Below the pieces are notes generated by a model. That model did not search any database, had not been told where the DNA came from, and saw only the letters and a list, made by a program, of their open reading frames with translations. A stretch of DNA of 64,000 bases from Mycteria americana (Eukaryota > Chordata > Aves > Ciconiiformes > Ciconiidae), in contig NC_134366.1 in assembly GCF_035582795.1 (NCBI RefSeq), positions 107,887,756 through 107,951,755 on the forward strand, written 5' to 3'. This document shows, one piece after another, positions 13,481 through 25,165 of the stretch. A program made the translations under genes and the position numbers. Within the stretch, counting starts at the first letter, position 1, and each line of letters starts with the position of its first letter.

Positions 13481-14507
13481 TGGTGGATTTTTACAGTCCT
13501 AATGAGTGACAAAATTTGATTTTATGTTAGCACATGTTTTCAGCAAGCTAAACCTACTGAAACGACCACCATTTAACATCAATACAAATAAAGTTTAAGA
13601 GTAAGGAATAAATATTTAATATACTTAATGCACGCATGGATATTGCTGTGGAATACAGAGCAATAGCTCTGGTGCACCAGGCACCACTGCAGTCACAGGG
13701 CAGGTCAAATACATGATTACAAACGACATGGTTTACAGTCCCAGCTTAATAGACTGCATCATGCAAATTCTTTATTCGTCGTCTGCAGATGCAGCCTTGA
13801 TTCAAAATTGTAGACGGTATGGTCCAGCCCAAAGCGATCGCCTCATCTGACAAGTACCTGGGTTCAGACTAAATGCTTCGCTCATCTACACTCATATTAA
13901 AGGTGCTCCACTGACATAGGCTGCTAAGCACAACCATCTTGCACAATTTTACACCACCATCCTGCACTGGCCCTGCTGCGGCATACCAGAAGGCACCTAT
14001 CAGAGGGAAAGGATAAGATCCAGAGTAAGGTTTCAAAAACAAAGGTAAAAGAGATACACTGGGTTTCTTGCAATTGTAGCTGCATACCTGAAGATTGCAC
14101 TTGAGTGAACAGATCCTATCTTGTCTACGCTGAAACGGTTGTATCGCACACTGGCACTAGGGAGCTCAGGGGTTCATAAGTATTCGGGGTGCATTTAGTT
14201 GACATTATGTTGGCATCATTTTGTCCACCCCACCTGCGCAATCCTGTAAGTCCATCCATTCAAGTGCTGCAGTTACCCACGTCATGTTTGTTATGTCGAC
14301 AACAGCACAACACAGCCTCAAGTGCTATAGAAACCTCAAAGATCACGACTCTGAAGGTAAGTTGAACTAAATCCAAAATGACTGTCAACAGCTCTGTGGG
14401 AGCTCTGGACTGACAGAGCAATGCTTTAGCATTTCCGTCTCAGGATGTTCAGCTGGTCCCTAACTCTGAGTCAAATTCCTTGCAAAGCACCTTGAAATTT
14501 TCATTCT
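13481..14507. other. transcript-like stretch, possible minus-strand 3' UTR
   Basis: No ORF is supported. This stretch follows the stop of the minus-strand frame at 14729-14508 and contains an AATAAA on the minus strand (13771-13776 as tttatt). It has moderate GC and scattered CpG, unlike the AT-rich flanks. The sequence could be the 3' UTR of a retrocopy or of an unspliced transcript. I cannot identify a parent. Confidence 0.25.
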
Positions 14508-14729
14508 TCATGCAGACCCAGGAGTCTGCATTAGGGTCATCATTCTCTTAAAAAAAGCATCCGCTTGGTACACATAAGGCTGCAGAGTTACCCTTGTGTC
14601 CACCTTCTTTGCTTTGACCTCAAAATACTTGTAGAAATCCTGGTCTGCATTTCCTAATAGCAATTTGCACAGAGGGCCAACAAAGAAACTGCTTCTCCCA
14701 GAGCAGCAGCTCTTGCTACTGCTAGCCAA
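14508..14729 (-). pseudogene. unidentified coding-like fragment
   Basis: A minus-strand frame of about 73 codons with balanced, globular-looking composition: aromatic residues in a D-F-Y-K-Y-F-E-V-K-A-K-K pattern followed by D-T-R-V-T-L-Q-P-Y-V-Y-Q. The frame ends in TGA. A second minus frame (14939-14742) lies directly upstream but is separated by a stop. It could be a degraded retrocopy or a real exon. I do not recognise the parent and no clear acceptor is seen. Confidence 0.2.
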
Positions 14730-14939
14730 GTACAGCTGGATTTATTTACATATATATGTTAGCATATACCTCTGACGTATAACTGACCCTCTCGTACCAG
14801 CTAGTAACTGAGAGGAAATGAATTTCTGGGGCGAAGACAATTTTTCGTTTTTCACATCTCGTTGCAGCGGTGCCCCATTCTGAGCTGCAAAGTCCTCCTG
14901 TCCTCCTTGCCACGGCCGTACGGTGACGGTGACCACCAC

Positions 14940-17179
14940 CAGCGAGCTGTCGCAAACACAGCAGTTAGGCAGTAATTGTGCGGGAACATTCGCGTTGACA
15001 AACGTCCCATTGCTTACCTCATGGCCAAACCACTGACGTCTTCACTCTGCCTGTACCAGGGAAGCGGGCAGGCACTGCCTGCTGGCCAGGTAACCCTGTT
15101 CAAGTGGGAGCAGCCAGAGTTGAGCAAAATTGCACTTGTGCCGTTCAGGCAGATTGTGTTAGCAGTTGATGAATTGTGGTTATCTGAGCTATAGCTTATT
15201 CCTCATGGGTAAGCCAACTCAAATTGAAAACATCACCACTCTTCAGCAACGAGTTTGTGTGTGTGGACATGAGTCAAATTAGAAGCAATGTCTGAGTTAG
15301 GACTCCAGTTATTCCATAGTGAAGACAAGCCCATGTTATACAAATCACCCCCTTCCCGGGACTCAACTTTATTGGTTATTCAAACATTACTGTAAGGGAA
15401 AAAAAACCTGGCTGACACTTCCTACCCAAACTTGGCAATTCCTTAAATTTTCCTCCAAAATCTGCTTTGTCCTAGCTGTCTCTGGGCACAAAGAGACACT
15501 CCCACATCCTTTACATTCCAGTTGGGGCTAATTGAACTCACATGTCAACATGAGTCAGCAGTAATTACCAGGAATATTAAGGAAAGATTTGGCACCAGAC
15601 CTTGGTTATTCAACAGCAGAGCCCCCACGTTTACTGGGGTCTCGGCTGAAATCGAACCCCTTAAAAACACGACAGCAAAAGCTGTACCAAGTTCTCAGTC
15701 TAGTTCAACTACGTATAGGCAGTTCCTGATACCGACAGTGTCTTTACTATATTTTTAGATATACCTACAGAAAGGCAAATCTAATGGAAAAATCATTTCT
15801 GACTACTAAATCCTCCACGGTGGAGTTTAAATCTGTTTATAGGCTGAAACCGATGAATCAATATTAGACTGGCTGGCTGGTTTTCGTAAGCATCCGCACT
15901 GCAAACAGGGCCTAGCGATGCATTTCCTCCTTATGATTCCTTGGGCAGATATCCGAATAGATGGGAAGTTGAGGTAATAACGTACCTCCCCCTCCCACGA
16001 CTCATTTGGAATGAAAATCCTGCAACCACAAGAACCTGGATTTTCCACATGCGAGTGTTCATTTCCCCGCTGAAACAGTCCCCCTCAGTACACCTTCACC
16101 CTACGGGCTGTGGAGCCTTGGGCTTCCAGAGCTGAAGACTGGAGGTGTTTACACACTAGCCCAACACAGCCCAGTCCTCTCCTCGAGACCAGAGAACACC
16201 CAAATACACTTCTGCAGTCACCTACTGAAAAAAATATGTTGTCACAAACGTATATATTGATGCAGAGATGCGGTGGATGCGGCAGTGAGAAGCGAGGACT
16301 GTCTCAGCCTGTGCTCAGGTAGCGAGTGCCGGCAGGAGCAACGGCGTTAAAGTTACTGTCCAAACCGTAACTGGTAACTCCTTCTGGTTCTTAATATCGA
16401 CAGTATTAGGTACGTTGTTTTCCAAGGAAATAAATCCTTGCTCTTGGTTGCAAATTAACCGAGTGTCTTGCCAGTGAATTTGATCTTGTCGGTCATTAAG
16501 TCTCTCGCTTAAATGCAACGATTTAGTCTTTGCCCTGGATAATAACACTCTCTACGCTTCATAAAGGAGAACTGTTTTATTTTATCTACTGCAAACATAT
16601 GTGCATCAACATTCTTCTCAACAGACTACTTCTGAGCCCAACCAGATCAGTCAGTTTTATGTAAATCCAGTCCCGGTTGTCTTTTTGAAACCTCCAACTA
16701 CCAAACAACGTCAAGCATATTCTTGGGTTTTTCTGGTGGTTTTTGTTTCCTTTTTTTTTTTTTTTTTTTTTTGGTCTTAATAGTCTATCTCCTAGAAACT
16801 CTCTAAATGACGCACAAACATTGTTTGTGCCCGTCTTCAGAAAAAAAAAAAAGTTTTTTACGTGTTATAACTTGGTTTTGTGCTATTTGCATTATTCTTT
16901 AATAAAGACATAAAACTAGAGCTTCACCCGAAGACGTACAAAATTCTTGTTTACTAAACAAAGTAACGCAAAGTCAGAAAAAGCACCGGTGCCCGTACAC
17001 ACGCTTCGCCCTTCCCTCACTGATTTCTCCCCCTTTGGTATGTCAAACTGAAACACAACAAGAATTTTAGCTCTGAAGTTACAAACCGCTGAAAATGAAG
17101 ATTTTCAGGGGCAGTACTGAGTGACCCCAACGCATACCCACCCTCTCCAATGCCAAGCGAGTGCAATTCGGGCTGGAAA
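14940..17179. other. gene-free stretch
   Basis: No gene is recognised. The frames listed between 14976 and 16548 lie on both strands without domains. The stretch includes the long poly-T at 16751-16772 and then climbs into the CpG island. Confidence 0.5.
16751..16772. repeat. poly-T tract
   Basis: A 22-base homopolymer T run follows a 'tttttgtttcc' shoulder. It could be the reverse-strand tail of an old retrocopy, but no retrocopy body is visible to its left. Confidence 0.9.
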
Positions 17180-18390
17180 GAGGCAACGCGAAACTTTCTT
17201 TCACTTGCCTTCCCCCCGAAGGTCTCTCGAGGTATCAGCGCAGCGGACGGCTGAAGCCAGCTGTGCCCACCGTGCCAGGGCAGAGCCCTCCGCCCCCCCG
17301 GTTTCAGCCCTCGGGACAGCGGGGCAGCACCCCGGGCATCCCCCGCCCGGGAGCCAGCGGCCACCCGGCACCTCCCGGGGCTTTCGCCCGGCAGCTGCGG
17401 ACCGTCACCGGCGCTCGGCTGGAGAAGCGGGGCGCGTCCCGCGCGGCTGCGGTCCCACCGCCGCCGAAACGGCCGGGGGGAGCACCGACACCCCGGGGCG
17501 GGGGGGGCGGTGGTTTGGGGGGCGAGGCGGCCGGAGCCGACGGTCCCCCGGTCCCCCCGCGAAGCCCGGGCTGAAGCCTCGCCTGCCCACCGCCAGCTCT
17601 CGGGATGCAACGACTTACCCCACGGTCCCCGCCACGACCCGGGGGTGCAAAGTTTCTCCGGGCGAGGAGCAGCCCCCGGCCGCGGCGCAGAGCGGGCGGC
17701 CGAGGCGCGGCGGCGGTGCCGGGGCGGAGGTGCGGGAGCGGGCGGCGGGAGCGGGACGGAGGGCGCCGGGGGTGGGGAGGATGCTCGGCCGCCGCTTCCC
17801 TCGTGATTCAGGTGGCGGGCTGGCGGCCGAGTGACAGGGCGAGCCGCCGGCTCCCCGCTCGCACGCGATCCCCGGCCCGCCGCCGCCGCCACCCCCCGCC
17901 GCCGGCAGAGGGCGCTCGCTGCGGCGGCACCGGCGGCCGGGGGCGGGCGGCGGCCGCCGCGGCGGGGACGGGGCCAGCGGGCGCCGCCGGACGGGGCCGC
18001 GGCGTGAACCGCGCGTCCCCGCCGGTGCTGCCCGCCGCTCCGCCGCGGGGGTGGGGGGGCGGAGCCGGGCACACGCACACCCGCACACACACCCCCCCGC
18101 CCCAGCCGGTGCCGTGCACCTGCCCGCGCCGCCGCCGAGCCCGGCTCTCCCGAAGAGCTGAAAGGGAGAAGTACCGTGCCGGACCTCCCCGCCTCCGGGA
18201 CGTCTGGAGCAGCATCACCCCCGCGGCATCGGTGCCTCCGGAGGGGGCTTCCCCCTGCCCCCACCTGCCCCTCTGCCCGCCCCCGTCTCCGCCCGGTGCG
18301 GGTTTCTTTGCGCTTGTCGCCTGGCGCGGTAGAAGTACATCTCCCTCTGCCTCCCGGTACCTTCGGTTCGGCGCCGTATTTACCACCTTC
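17180..18390. promoter_or_regulatory. CpG island promoter
   Basis: About 1.2 kb of very GC-rich, CpG-rich sequence is set sharply in AT-rich DNA, with several GC boxes (gggcgg forms) and G-runs near 17490-17530 and 18046-18060 that could fold as G-quadruplexes. Islands of this shape in birds normally mark a gene's 5' end. The long Pro/Arg/Ala/Gly open frames seen here on every strand are a by-product of the missing AT-rich stop codons. The best splice signal is a minus-strand donor at 17618. Confidence 0.8.
17619..18100 (-). other. candidate 5' (probably untranslated) exon, minus strand
   Basis: The minus strand reads an ideal donor GTAAGT at 17618-17613, directly after 'ccgtggg'. An exon from the island core to 17619 would splice leftward, so the rest of the gene lies in the left part of the window or beyond it. 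No coding exon to the left could be tied to it. The 5' limit is a guess. A non-coding first exon of a gene with a long first intron fits best. Confidence 0.3.
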
Positions 18391-18990
18391 ACCAGGAAGC
18401 TGAGCAATAGCTGGGATTTCTTTTTAACTGGAAGTGGCAGGGGTTTTTTCCCCAGAACGTTTTGCCGACGGATTTCTGGTTTGTCCTGAAGTGCCAGCGC
18501 ATCCCAGTCAAGCAGTGAGGCCTTTTGCAAGCAGCGTTAGATGCACGTGTTTGACAAGTAGCTAAAGCGGCTCTTGCATGGGAGGCCTCAGGACAGGACA
18601 GACCAAACCAGAGCAGGCTGAGGCGGGAAGTCCAAGGTAACAAAGTGAAAAACAATCCTCTCCCTGGTGGGAAGCCAGTCTTTAGCGAGGAGATCCGAAC
18701 GTTGAACCCCCAGCAGACTTCTGGGACCGGCTGCTGTGGTGAGGAACTGCCTCCTGTTCCTCAGCCCTGGCCTGCCAAGGTGTCCCCTCAGATGCAGATG
18801 CTGTGGCAGGTACCACCTTCAGAGAGCAGAGCCCGGCACTGCCTGCCTTCGCCCCAGACGCAGTGCTGCAGCTTCTCAGGCCCCAGCTGGCTTAGCTCTA
18901 TATCCATGGGCAATCCTTCCGGGAAAGCCCAATTATCAAGATACAGGTGGCAGGAATAATGTATGGGAAAGCAAAGAACTCGCTTTTGTT
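18391..18990. other. island shore, no gene
   Basis: GC falls off from the island. Frames on both strands show no domain. Possible plus-strand donors (for example 'ccaaggtaac' near 18635) have no matching downstream exon that I recognise. Confidence 0.45.
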
Positions 18991-19215
18991 AATCACAGAA
19001 TAGTTTGGGTTGGAAGGGACCTTTAAAGGTCATCCAGTCCACCCCCCCTGCAATGAGCAGGGACGTCATCAACTAGATCAGGTTGCCCAGAGCCCCGTCC
19101 ACCCTGACCTTGAATGTTTCCAGGGATGAGGCATCTACCACCTCCCTGGGCAACCTGTGCCAGTGTTTCACCACCCTCATCATAAAAAATTTCTTCCTTG
19201 TATCTAGTCTGAATG
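18991..19215 (-). repeat. CR1 LINE 3' fragment, antisense, fairly young
   Basis: This is a textbook avian CR1 3' end in reverse: it opens with 'aatcacagaatagtttgggt', continues through 'ggaagggacc', 'catccagtcc' and 'caggttgcccagagcc', and ends in the 'aaaatttcttcct' block. It is 5'-truncated, as most CR1 copies are. It is much closer to the usual CR1 sequence than the relics at 4.4 and 11.9 kb, so it inserted later. Confidence 0.95.
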
Positions 19216-19762
19216 ATCTAATAGGTGTTTTGTCCATATGAAGCTTTACTTTCAGGTTGCTTTTGGTACAAATTGAATGAAAACGCAGTGCCTGGGCATG
19301 AATTTACAGGGGAAGGAGTGGAGAGGAATAGGAGTGTTAGAGAGTACCTGAGCCTTCCCTTCTCCCCTCTCGCCCTGGTCAGCAGTGAGGAGGATGGCAC
19401 CAGCTCCATGGTAGGTCTCTGTGGTTGCAGTTGTGTGGCTTCCCAGCTTCCCCAGCAGTTCAGAGCTGTACCTCTCTGCAGTGCCCCACTGCCTGACCTC
19501 ACAATCACTGTTAAGTCTTTGGCTTGACCGCTCTGTCTTGCTTTTAGCAGGGAGACCTCACTTTGACAAAGGTACCTGCATAATAAGCTTCCATCCCTCT
19601 TTTGCCCATGTTCTTCAAGATGAGGGGAAGCCCGGACCCCAGCGCTCCTGTCCTGCGCGTGAAGATTGAAGAGCCCAGCTCGCAGGAACACTATTGTTCC
19701 AGCAAAATAGAACCAGTCGGTGTTGTTGATTGCTCTGTTACATCTTCCCAGACAGAGCCTTG
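19216..19762. other. gene-free stretch
   Basis: No gene is recognised. The minus-strand frame 19691-19218 and the plus-strand frames 19225-19669 overlap and have no recognisable domain. Confidence 0.45.
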
Positions 19763-19990
19763 GCTATAAAAATAGATGCAATAATCCACATGGACAGTTG
19801 CAATTGTAAACGGCATTCAAAAAGCAAAAACAGAATTCATAGTTTGACACAGACATATCCCCAATCCGTCAGGATGTGACACATTGGCAGCATGTCTGTG
19901 CCAAACTATGAATGCCATTATTTACTTTTCTTCTGAATGCTCTTTACGATTGTAACCTTCACAGTAAATTAGTGTATCTATTTTATATCG
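19763..19990. repeat. long inverted repeat / MITE-like hairpin
   Basis: Left arm 19763-19865 pairs with right arm 19883-19990 in reverse complement. The best core pairs 'attcatagtttgacacagac' (left) with 'gtctgtgccaaactatgaat' (right), and 'gttgcaattgtaaa' with 'tttacgattgtaac'. Pairing continues out to 'ctataaaaatagat' against 'atctattttatat' and in to CCAAT/ATTGG. By eye identity is roughly three quarters to four fifths, with a loop of about 17 bases. No coding frame fits. A short palindromic DNA transposon (MITE) is most likely. A hairpin RNA precursor is the alternative. No clear target-site duplication was found. Confidence 0.7.
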
Positions 19991-22457
19991 GACGTTTTCT
20001 GAGAGGCTTTGGTATTGTCTGCACTTATTATATTCACAGAATTGATGTAAGTTAGACCAATTCGGGCCACGATAAATCTTCGGGGACTACAGACTGTGCT
20101 TATGTTAGGAGGATTTGCCAGCATAACCCTACCAGCAAAATCCTATCTGGCAGAGGCGAGGCCTATGTTTGGAAAGAGAAATCAAAGGCCATCAACACTG
20201 AATAGCTCTCCACTAGATGGAACAATGGTGCTTCTGCTGCCAGGCCATTGACAGGGAGTGATTTACCCAGAAGAGAATTGGGGGGGGGAGAGGTGGAGCC
20301 CAGAAAGTGCTGGATAATGGTGAGACAGTCATGGGACAACTATTGTTCATCGCTTCTCCTGGTGAACGAAATGCCACGGAGGAGAGCGAGGAGCTAGGAG
20401 GTGTCTTGGTGTGTGAAGACACATCTGAGCTCATTGACCAGGCATGAACCAGCTCTTATTTAGAAGTGGTGTCACCACGTGGTGTTCAGGCCACTCTACC
20501 AAATCTCTTAGCGAGTTCGTTTGACTGGGAACGGGGCCGAGCTAGCATATGTCCAGCTTGGAATTTGGATCCTTTTGCACCTGTCTGCATCGATACGTCC
20601 GAAGACGATGGTTCAGATGTTTTATGGGAGCTTATTTCATGTACAGCTGAACGACCCAGCCTGCCGACAGAATATTTGTGCTGTGTTCTCTTCACTCCCT
20701 GGATTTTAAATTTTGTTAAAAGTAATTACATTTGCCAGGCAAGAATTGTTTTTCATAATCTCATGCTGCTGACTGTTTATACTTATACCAGCTATGTGCA
20801 GATCTTTTTTATACAAGTTAGGCTTACTGAACAACTGCCAGATAGTTCTGCTTTCCTTCTTGAATTTTAATTGCTTACTTGCCCAGCATCTATTTTTAAA
20901 ATGGAACTGTAAATGGAACAGTAAGTTCCATCGCTCACCGTAGAGGCAGGGGGTCAGCGCCCTCCTTACTCCTCCTCTGCTCCCTCCTGCAGGGGAATGT
21001 GGAGGAATCGGGACCTGAGCTGTCAAAGCATTTAACCACGGGCATAAGCATTTAAGTTCAAGCATGCATCTAGATGCTTTGCAGGACTGGAGGTAAAGCT
21101 CAGTATTTCATAGGGCTGAGACCAAGGCTATCACGACATACTGATTTTATATTAGAAGTGTGATCATCTATAGTGATTGTCTATCGCATGCACAAACACG
21201 CACCTATACGTAGAGGCACAGAAATGGCTGTAGTTGCAGTGCACAGAGAGTAGGAGGCTACAGACCCCTGCAGTCTCAACTGCGTTATGTGACCAGGAAA
21301 GCAGGTTCTGGGTAGTGCTACTATGTGGCTTATAGTCCCTTCATCCACTTAGTAAATCTGTGCCTGCACGGGATTTCAAACCGGAAACTTTGAAATATCA
21401 GTCTGCTTTCTCCTCAAACTCCCTCTGCTTGGTGGAAAATGCAAGTGTGTTCATTCAAAGGTTCAAATACTGAACCTAGGCTCTCATCCACACCTTCGGT
21501 TTCAAGACCACATGCCATCAATTTCTCACATAACCCCATTTCACTTCTGGAAAGGAATTACAGACTTTAGTCTTCATCTGTCTTCTTATGGTCATCATTA
21601 CTTTAAGCCCCTAAACACTCAGAACATCCATTTTATCTCTAGTATTATTGCTTTTCAGATGTAACTGGCTTCTCAACTGTATCCTTTTGCTCATTTTTTA
21701 ATATTTCCTATTATTTTTAGACTACCGGGAAGGGAGGTGATCTTGTGCAGGAAACTAGCGGGGAGCTGGAAGCCAATATAATTTTCTTCTTGATGTTTTA
21801 AATGACACACACTATTTGAAAAAAGAGACAGACATTCTTAATATTCTCATAAACACAAGCATTTCCTCATGAAGCAACACTGGTGTCTTCTTATTCTTTC
21901 CATACTGCTTTTATAAACTCTTAAAGTACAAAGTGATTGAAATACAGTAGGTCTCCAGATTGCCAGAGCTAGCAATTTCAAATTACCTTCCTTTCTTTGA
22001 ATAGAATTTTTCAGAACTATCATATCCTATTTAAGGGAAAAAAAGAAAAAAAGACGTGTAAGATGTTTGGATAACATTCTTGTTAAACTGCAAGCCATTC
22101 TCACTCCGTATTTAGTCCCTGATTCAATCAACTGCCCATAATAAATGCAGAAGAAGTCAAATCACAGCTCAAAAAAGCATCGTGATGACCAGTTGGTTTT
22201 TTTTTTTTTAATTTTTCAAGATGTGTTTAACTGATACTGGATAGCTCTCTACACTTGCATACTTCTAAGGGTTGTCTCTATTAAGCTCATCAACTGTGTT
22301 ACACGGCAACAAAAATTCCATCGTCTGAGCTACTTTTGCTTCCATCTTCCTCTTCTTACTCCTCAGAGGGCTGTAGGTTGGTAAAGGCAGCTGTGCTGAT
22401 GTTTCATTGAAGGCTTCTGAATGCTGCAGAGCAGGAAAGAGGAACTTCAGTCAGTGT
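19991..22457. other. gene-free stretch
   Basis: AT-rich DNA. The frame 20466-20870 opens only from GTG and has no domain. Nothing else is recognised. Conserved non-coding elements could be here but cannot be judged from one sequence. Confidence 0.5.
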
Positions 22458-22484
22458 GCTGCTGCTGCTGCTGCTGCTGCTGCC
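22458..22484 (+). repeat. CTG/GCT trinucleotide repeat
   Basis: Eight perfect GCT units are followed by a GCC and a CTGCATGCAG palindrome. In one plus frame this gives a poly-Cys run, which argues against translation in that frame. Confidence 0.9.
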
Positions 22485-25093
22485 TGCATGCAGGGGCTGC
22501 TGCTTGCTTCCTTGCTCAGCGAGAAGCCAGGCTGGGAGCCGTGGGGGACAGAAGGCTGAAACCACTGCTCACTGCTGCCTGGAGTAGTGGTAGATGTGTG
22601 ACCTCAGATATAACAGCACCCTGGAAGTGGCAGTGACCTCCGTATTGAAACTCGGTCACTTTCGTCGTCACTTCCCCACCAAGGGGAAGGTTGGCTTCGG
22701 CCAGGGGTGGGACCTGGTGTCTAGCTCAGAAACTGTAGGTGGGTGCCTGGGGAACAGAACCACCTTTACAAGCCACTGGAGAAAGGGAGATGAAAAAGAA
22801 AAATAAAGTATTTTAAAATAAATGCAGAGAGCTCAAAAGAAGAACGAGTGCTTATAAGAAGATACTGCTCGCATCCTTCTGTGGCACTTTTTGCATGCTT
22901 CTGTGTGCTCCAATTCTGTTTCTAGCAATTCCCCTGACCTTTCTTACCTAGATGTCCATATGAACCTCTGAATTGCAGCAAAATGCAAGATAAATGTTTA
23001 GCTCACTCATTAGAAACTGGAGAAAGAAGAAAGGATGTTTAGAAATGTAAATTCTAACTGTATTTTCCCAATGGGAGTAAGCAGAAAGAAAATTGTAAGA
23101 AAATATTTATAACAGCACATTATGAGATACCAAAATATGATTTGTCATATATTCATTTATTGTGAGAAGGCATACAGACAGCTAAACGGACTTTATTTCC
23201 TTAAGTATTAAAAGAGGGTGCTAAAGCAAGAGGGAAACAGCAGAGCAGAGCCCTTACAGGTCATTATTGGCTATAAAAATCAATAACTATCTGCATCATG
23301 TCAGGGAATTTTTAAGTCAGTTCATTCCATATGGTCCATCTTCCCTCAGACAAGTCAGTTGCTAAAAACAGGCAATAAATTATCCCCATTCTTTTATTTT
23401 AATACTGTAAAGAATATTTGTTTTTATAACCAAATTGATTTAAGACTTAGCACGGCCACAAAACATTCTAAACAGATGTCTAACTTGAAAGACACTAGTA
23501 TACTTTCTTACCCTGTAGTTATGGAAATTTGGGGTGCATGCAACCTGAAACCTAGATTTTGAAGCCCAAAGCAAAATGCATTTAGATAACATATGTGTTA
23601 TTATAAGGATGTATTTGTAATAACTGACTTCAATGAATAGAAAACATGCTTGCTACACAGCTCTGTAACTGAATTAAAAGCTGTGCAAACAGAAAAGTTG
23701 TTACAATACTTAGGATTTGTGTGCAGAGGAAATATCACTGTATTAATATGTGGATTTCTGTTTACAGCTATAGACAGCTCAGAGAAGGGAAGGTTTTTAT
23801 TGACACATATATGAAGAATCTGATATGTAGCACAGCCCGTGAGCTTTTATAATTGTTTGTGCGTAGCACTTTCTCTGGGAAGTATCAGAAATGTTTCATC
23901 CTGAGGGACACAGCAACAGAGGAGTACCCAATGCTTCTTTCTTTGACCTTGGGCTCAGAGTTAGGACAGTATGGCAATGATATTCTCTTTCAGAAAATTG
24001 CCTGCTACCTTCCTCTGACTGGTGCATTGACTGGTAAAGCGGGAACTGCACATTCATCAGATCGTTCTGGAGCTTTTCCAGTAGAGGATTAGGACTGCTA
24101 AAGAGGCTAAACTCAAATCAAAGGGGGAAAAAGCCAACCACAGTGAAAAGGGGCATTGTCCTGATCTTCCTCTGAGTCCTGTATAAGATAGAGGGTATTT
24201 CTTCTATCAGGTAAAAGCTGACGGATCTGATATGAAGCTGTGCCAGTCCATCTCACCCCTGCACACAACTCACTTGGACAGTGCAGGCATCAGGAGCATG
24301 GGTGGCCAGCTAGCACCGACCCCACAGTGCCCCATCACTGACTTTCTGCCTCTGCTCACCCTGCTCCCTCTCTACAGCCCCCGATTAGAGACCACCTAGA
24401 AAGGACAAATGAAGCTGTTTCCTAAAGGAGCCTCTGGCATATGAAGCAGCATAATATGGGAACGGGTGCCAGGCTGTGATGTGGATGAGCAAAAAGGCAG
24501 TGCCGGGCAGGAACACCCTTAGCTCAGCTCCAGTCCCGCTGTGGAGAGCTCCTTGAGATACTTGGAGCGGCCCAAAGCTGCCTCTTCCCAAAGAGCAGCA
24601 GCCCATAAGATGAGGATAGGGCACAGTGGACTTCTGCTGTGGAGGACAGAGATGTAGAGCAATTGTTTTTTCATGCTCTGGATGGCCTTATGAATTTTAA
24701 ACTGGCAGAATAGCACTCGCCAATTGTGCATGCTTGTGTGTGCGTGCATGGTGAGGAACGGGAGGGTAGATCTGGGCACATTTTTGTATTTTCATTGCAT
24801 TTAAAATGTTGACTACCATAAACTGCAATTTGATGTCTGGTTTGAGTGCCTGGACTACCAGGTTCCTTGTGGAGTGGCTGGGGGACAGATGGGTTGCATA
24901 TGGCTAGTGGTACAAAGAAGGAAAGCTCTCCACGACTCAACAGCTTCTTGCCTGTCCCACCATAGAGTTTAAATTATTCATCCTGGTGAGGGGAGGCAGT
25001 ACTGTCTCTTGTGTTCCCTCAGGAAATAGTTTGGCTGTAGGTATTTCATGGACATAACTTTGTACATGACTAAGTACAAAGTATAGGTGTTAC

Positions 25094-25165
25094 CAAGTGT
25101 GCAAACAAGTGTGCAAATACTATATATAAAAACATATATATATAAAATATATATTATATATATTA
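25094..25165. repeat. 12-bp tandem duplication followed by AT microsatellite
   Basis: The unit caagtgtgcaaa occurs twice in perfect tandem (25094-25117). It runs directly into alternating tatata sequence to about 25165. Confidence 0.85.

Noticed and set aside
17017-18264. 415-codon minus-strand open frame in the first CpG island
   Set aside because: Pro/Arg/Ala/Gly-rich composition, simultaneous long frames in other frames and strands, and no domain. This is expected where GC-rich DNA lacks stop codons.
20466-20870. 134-codon plus-strand frame
   Set aside because: Opens only from GTG, has no ATG until late, and shows no motif.
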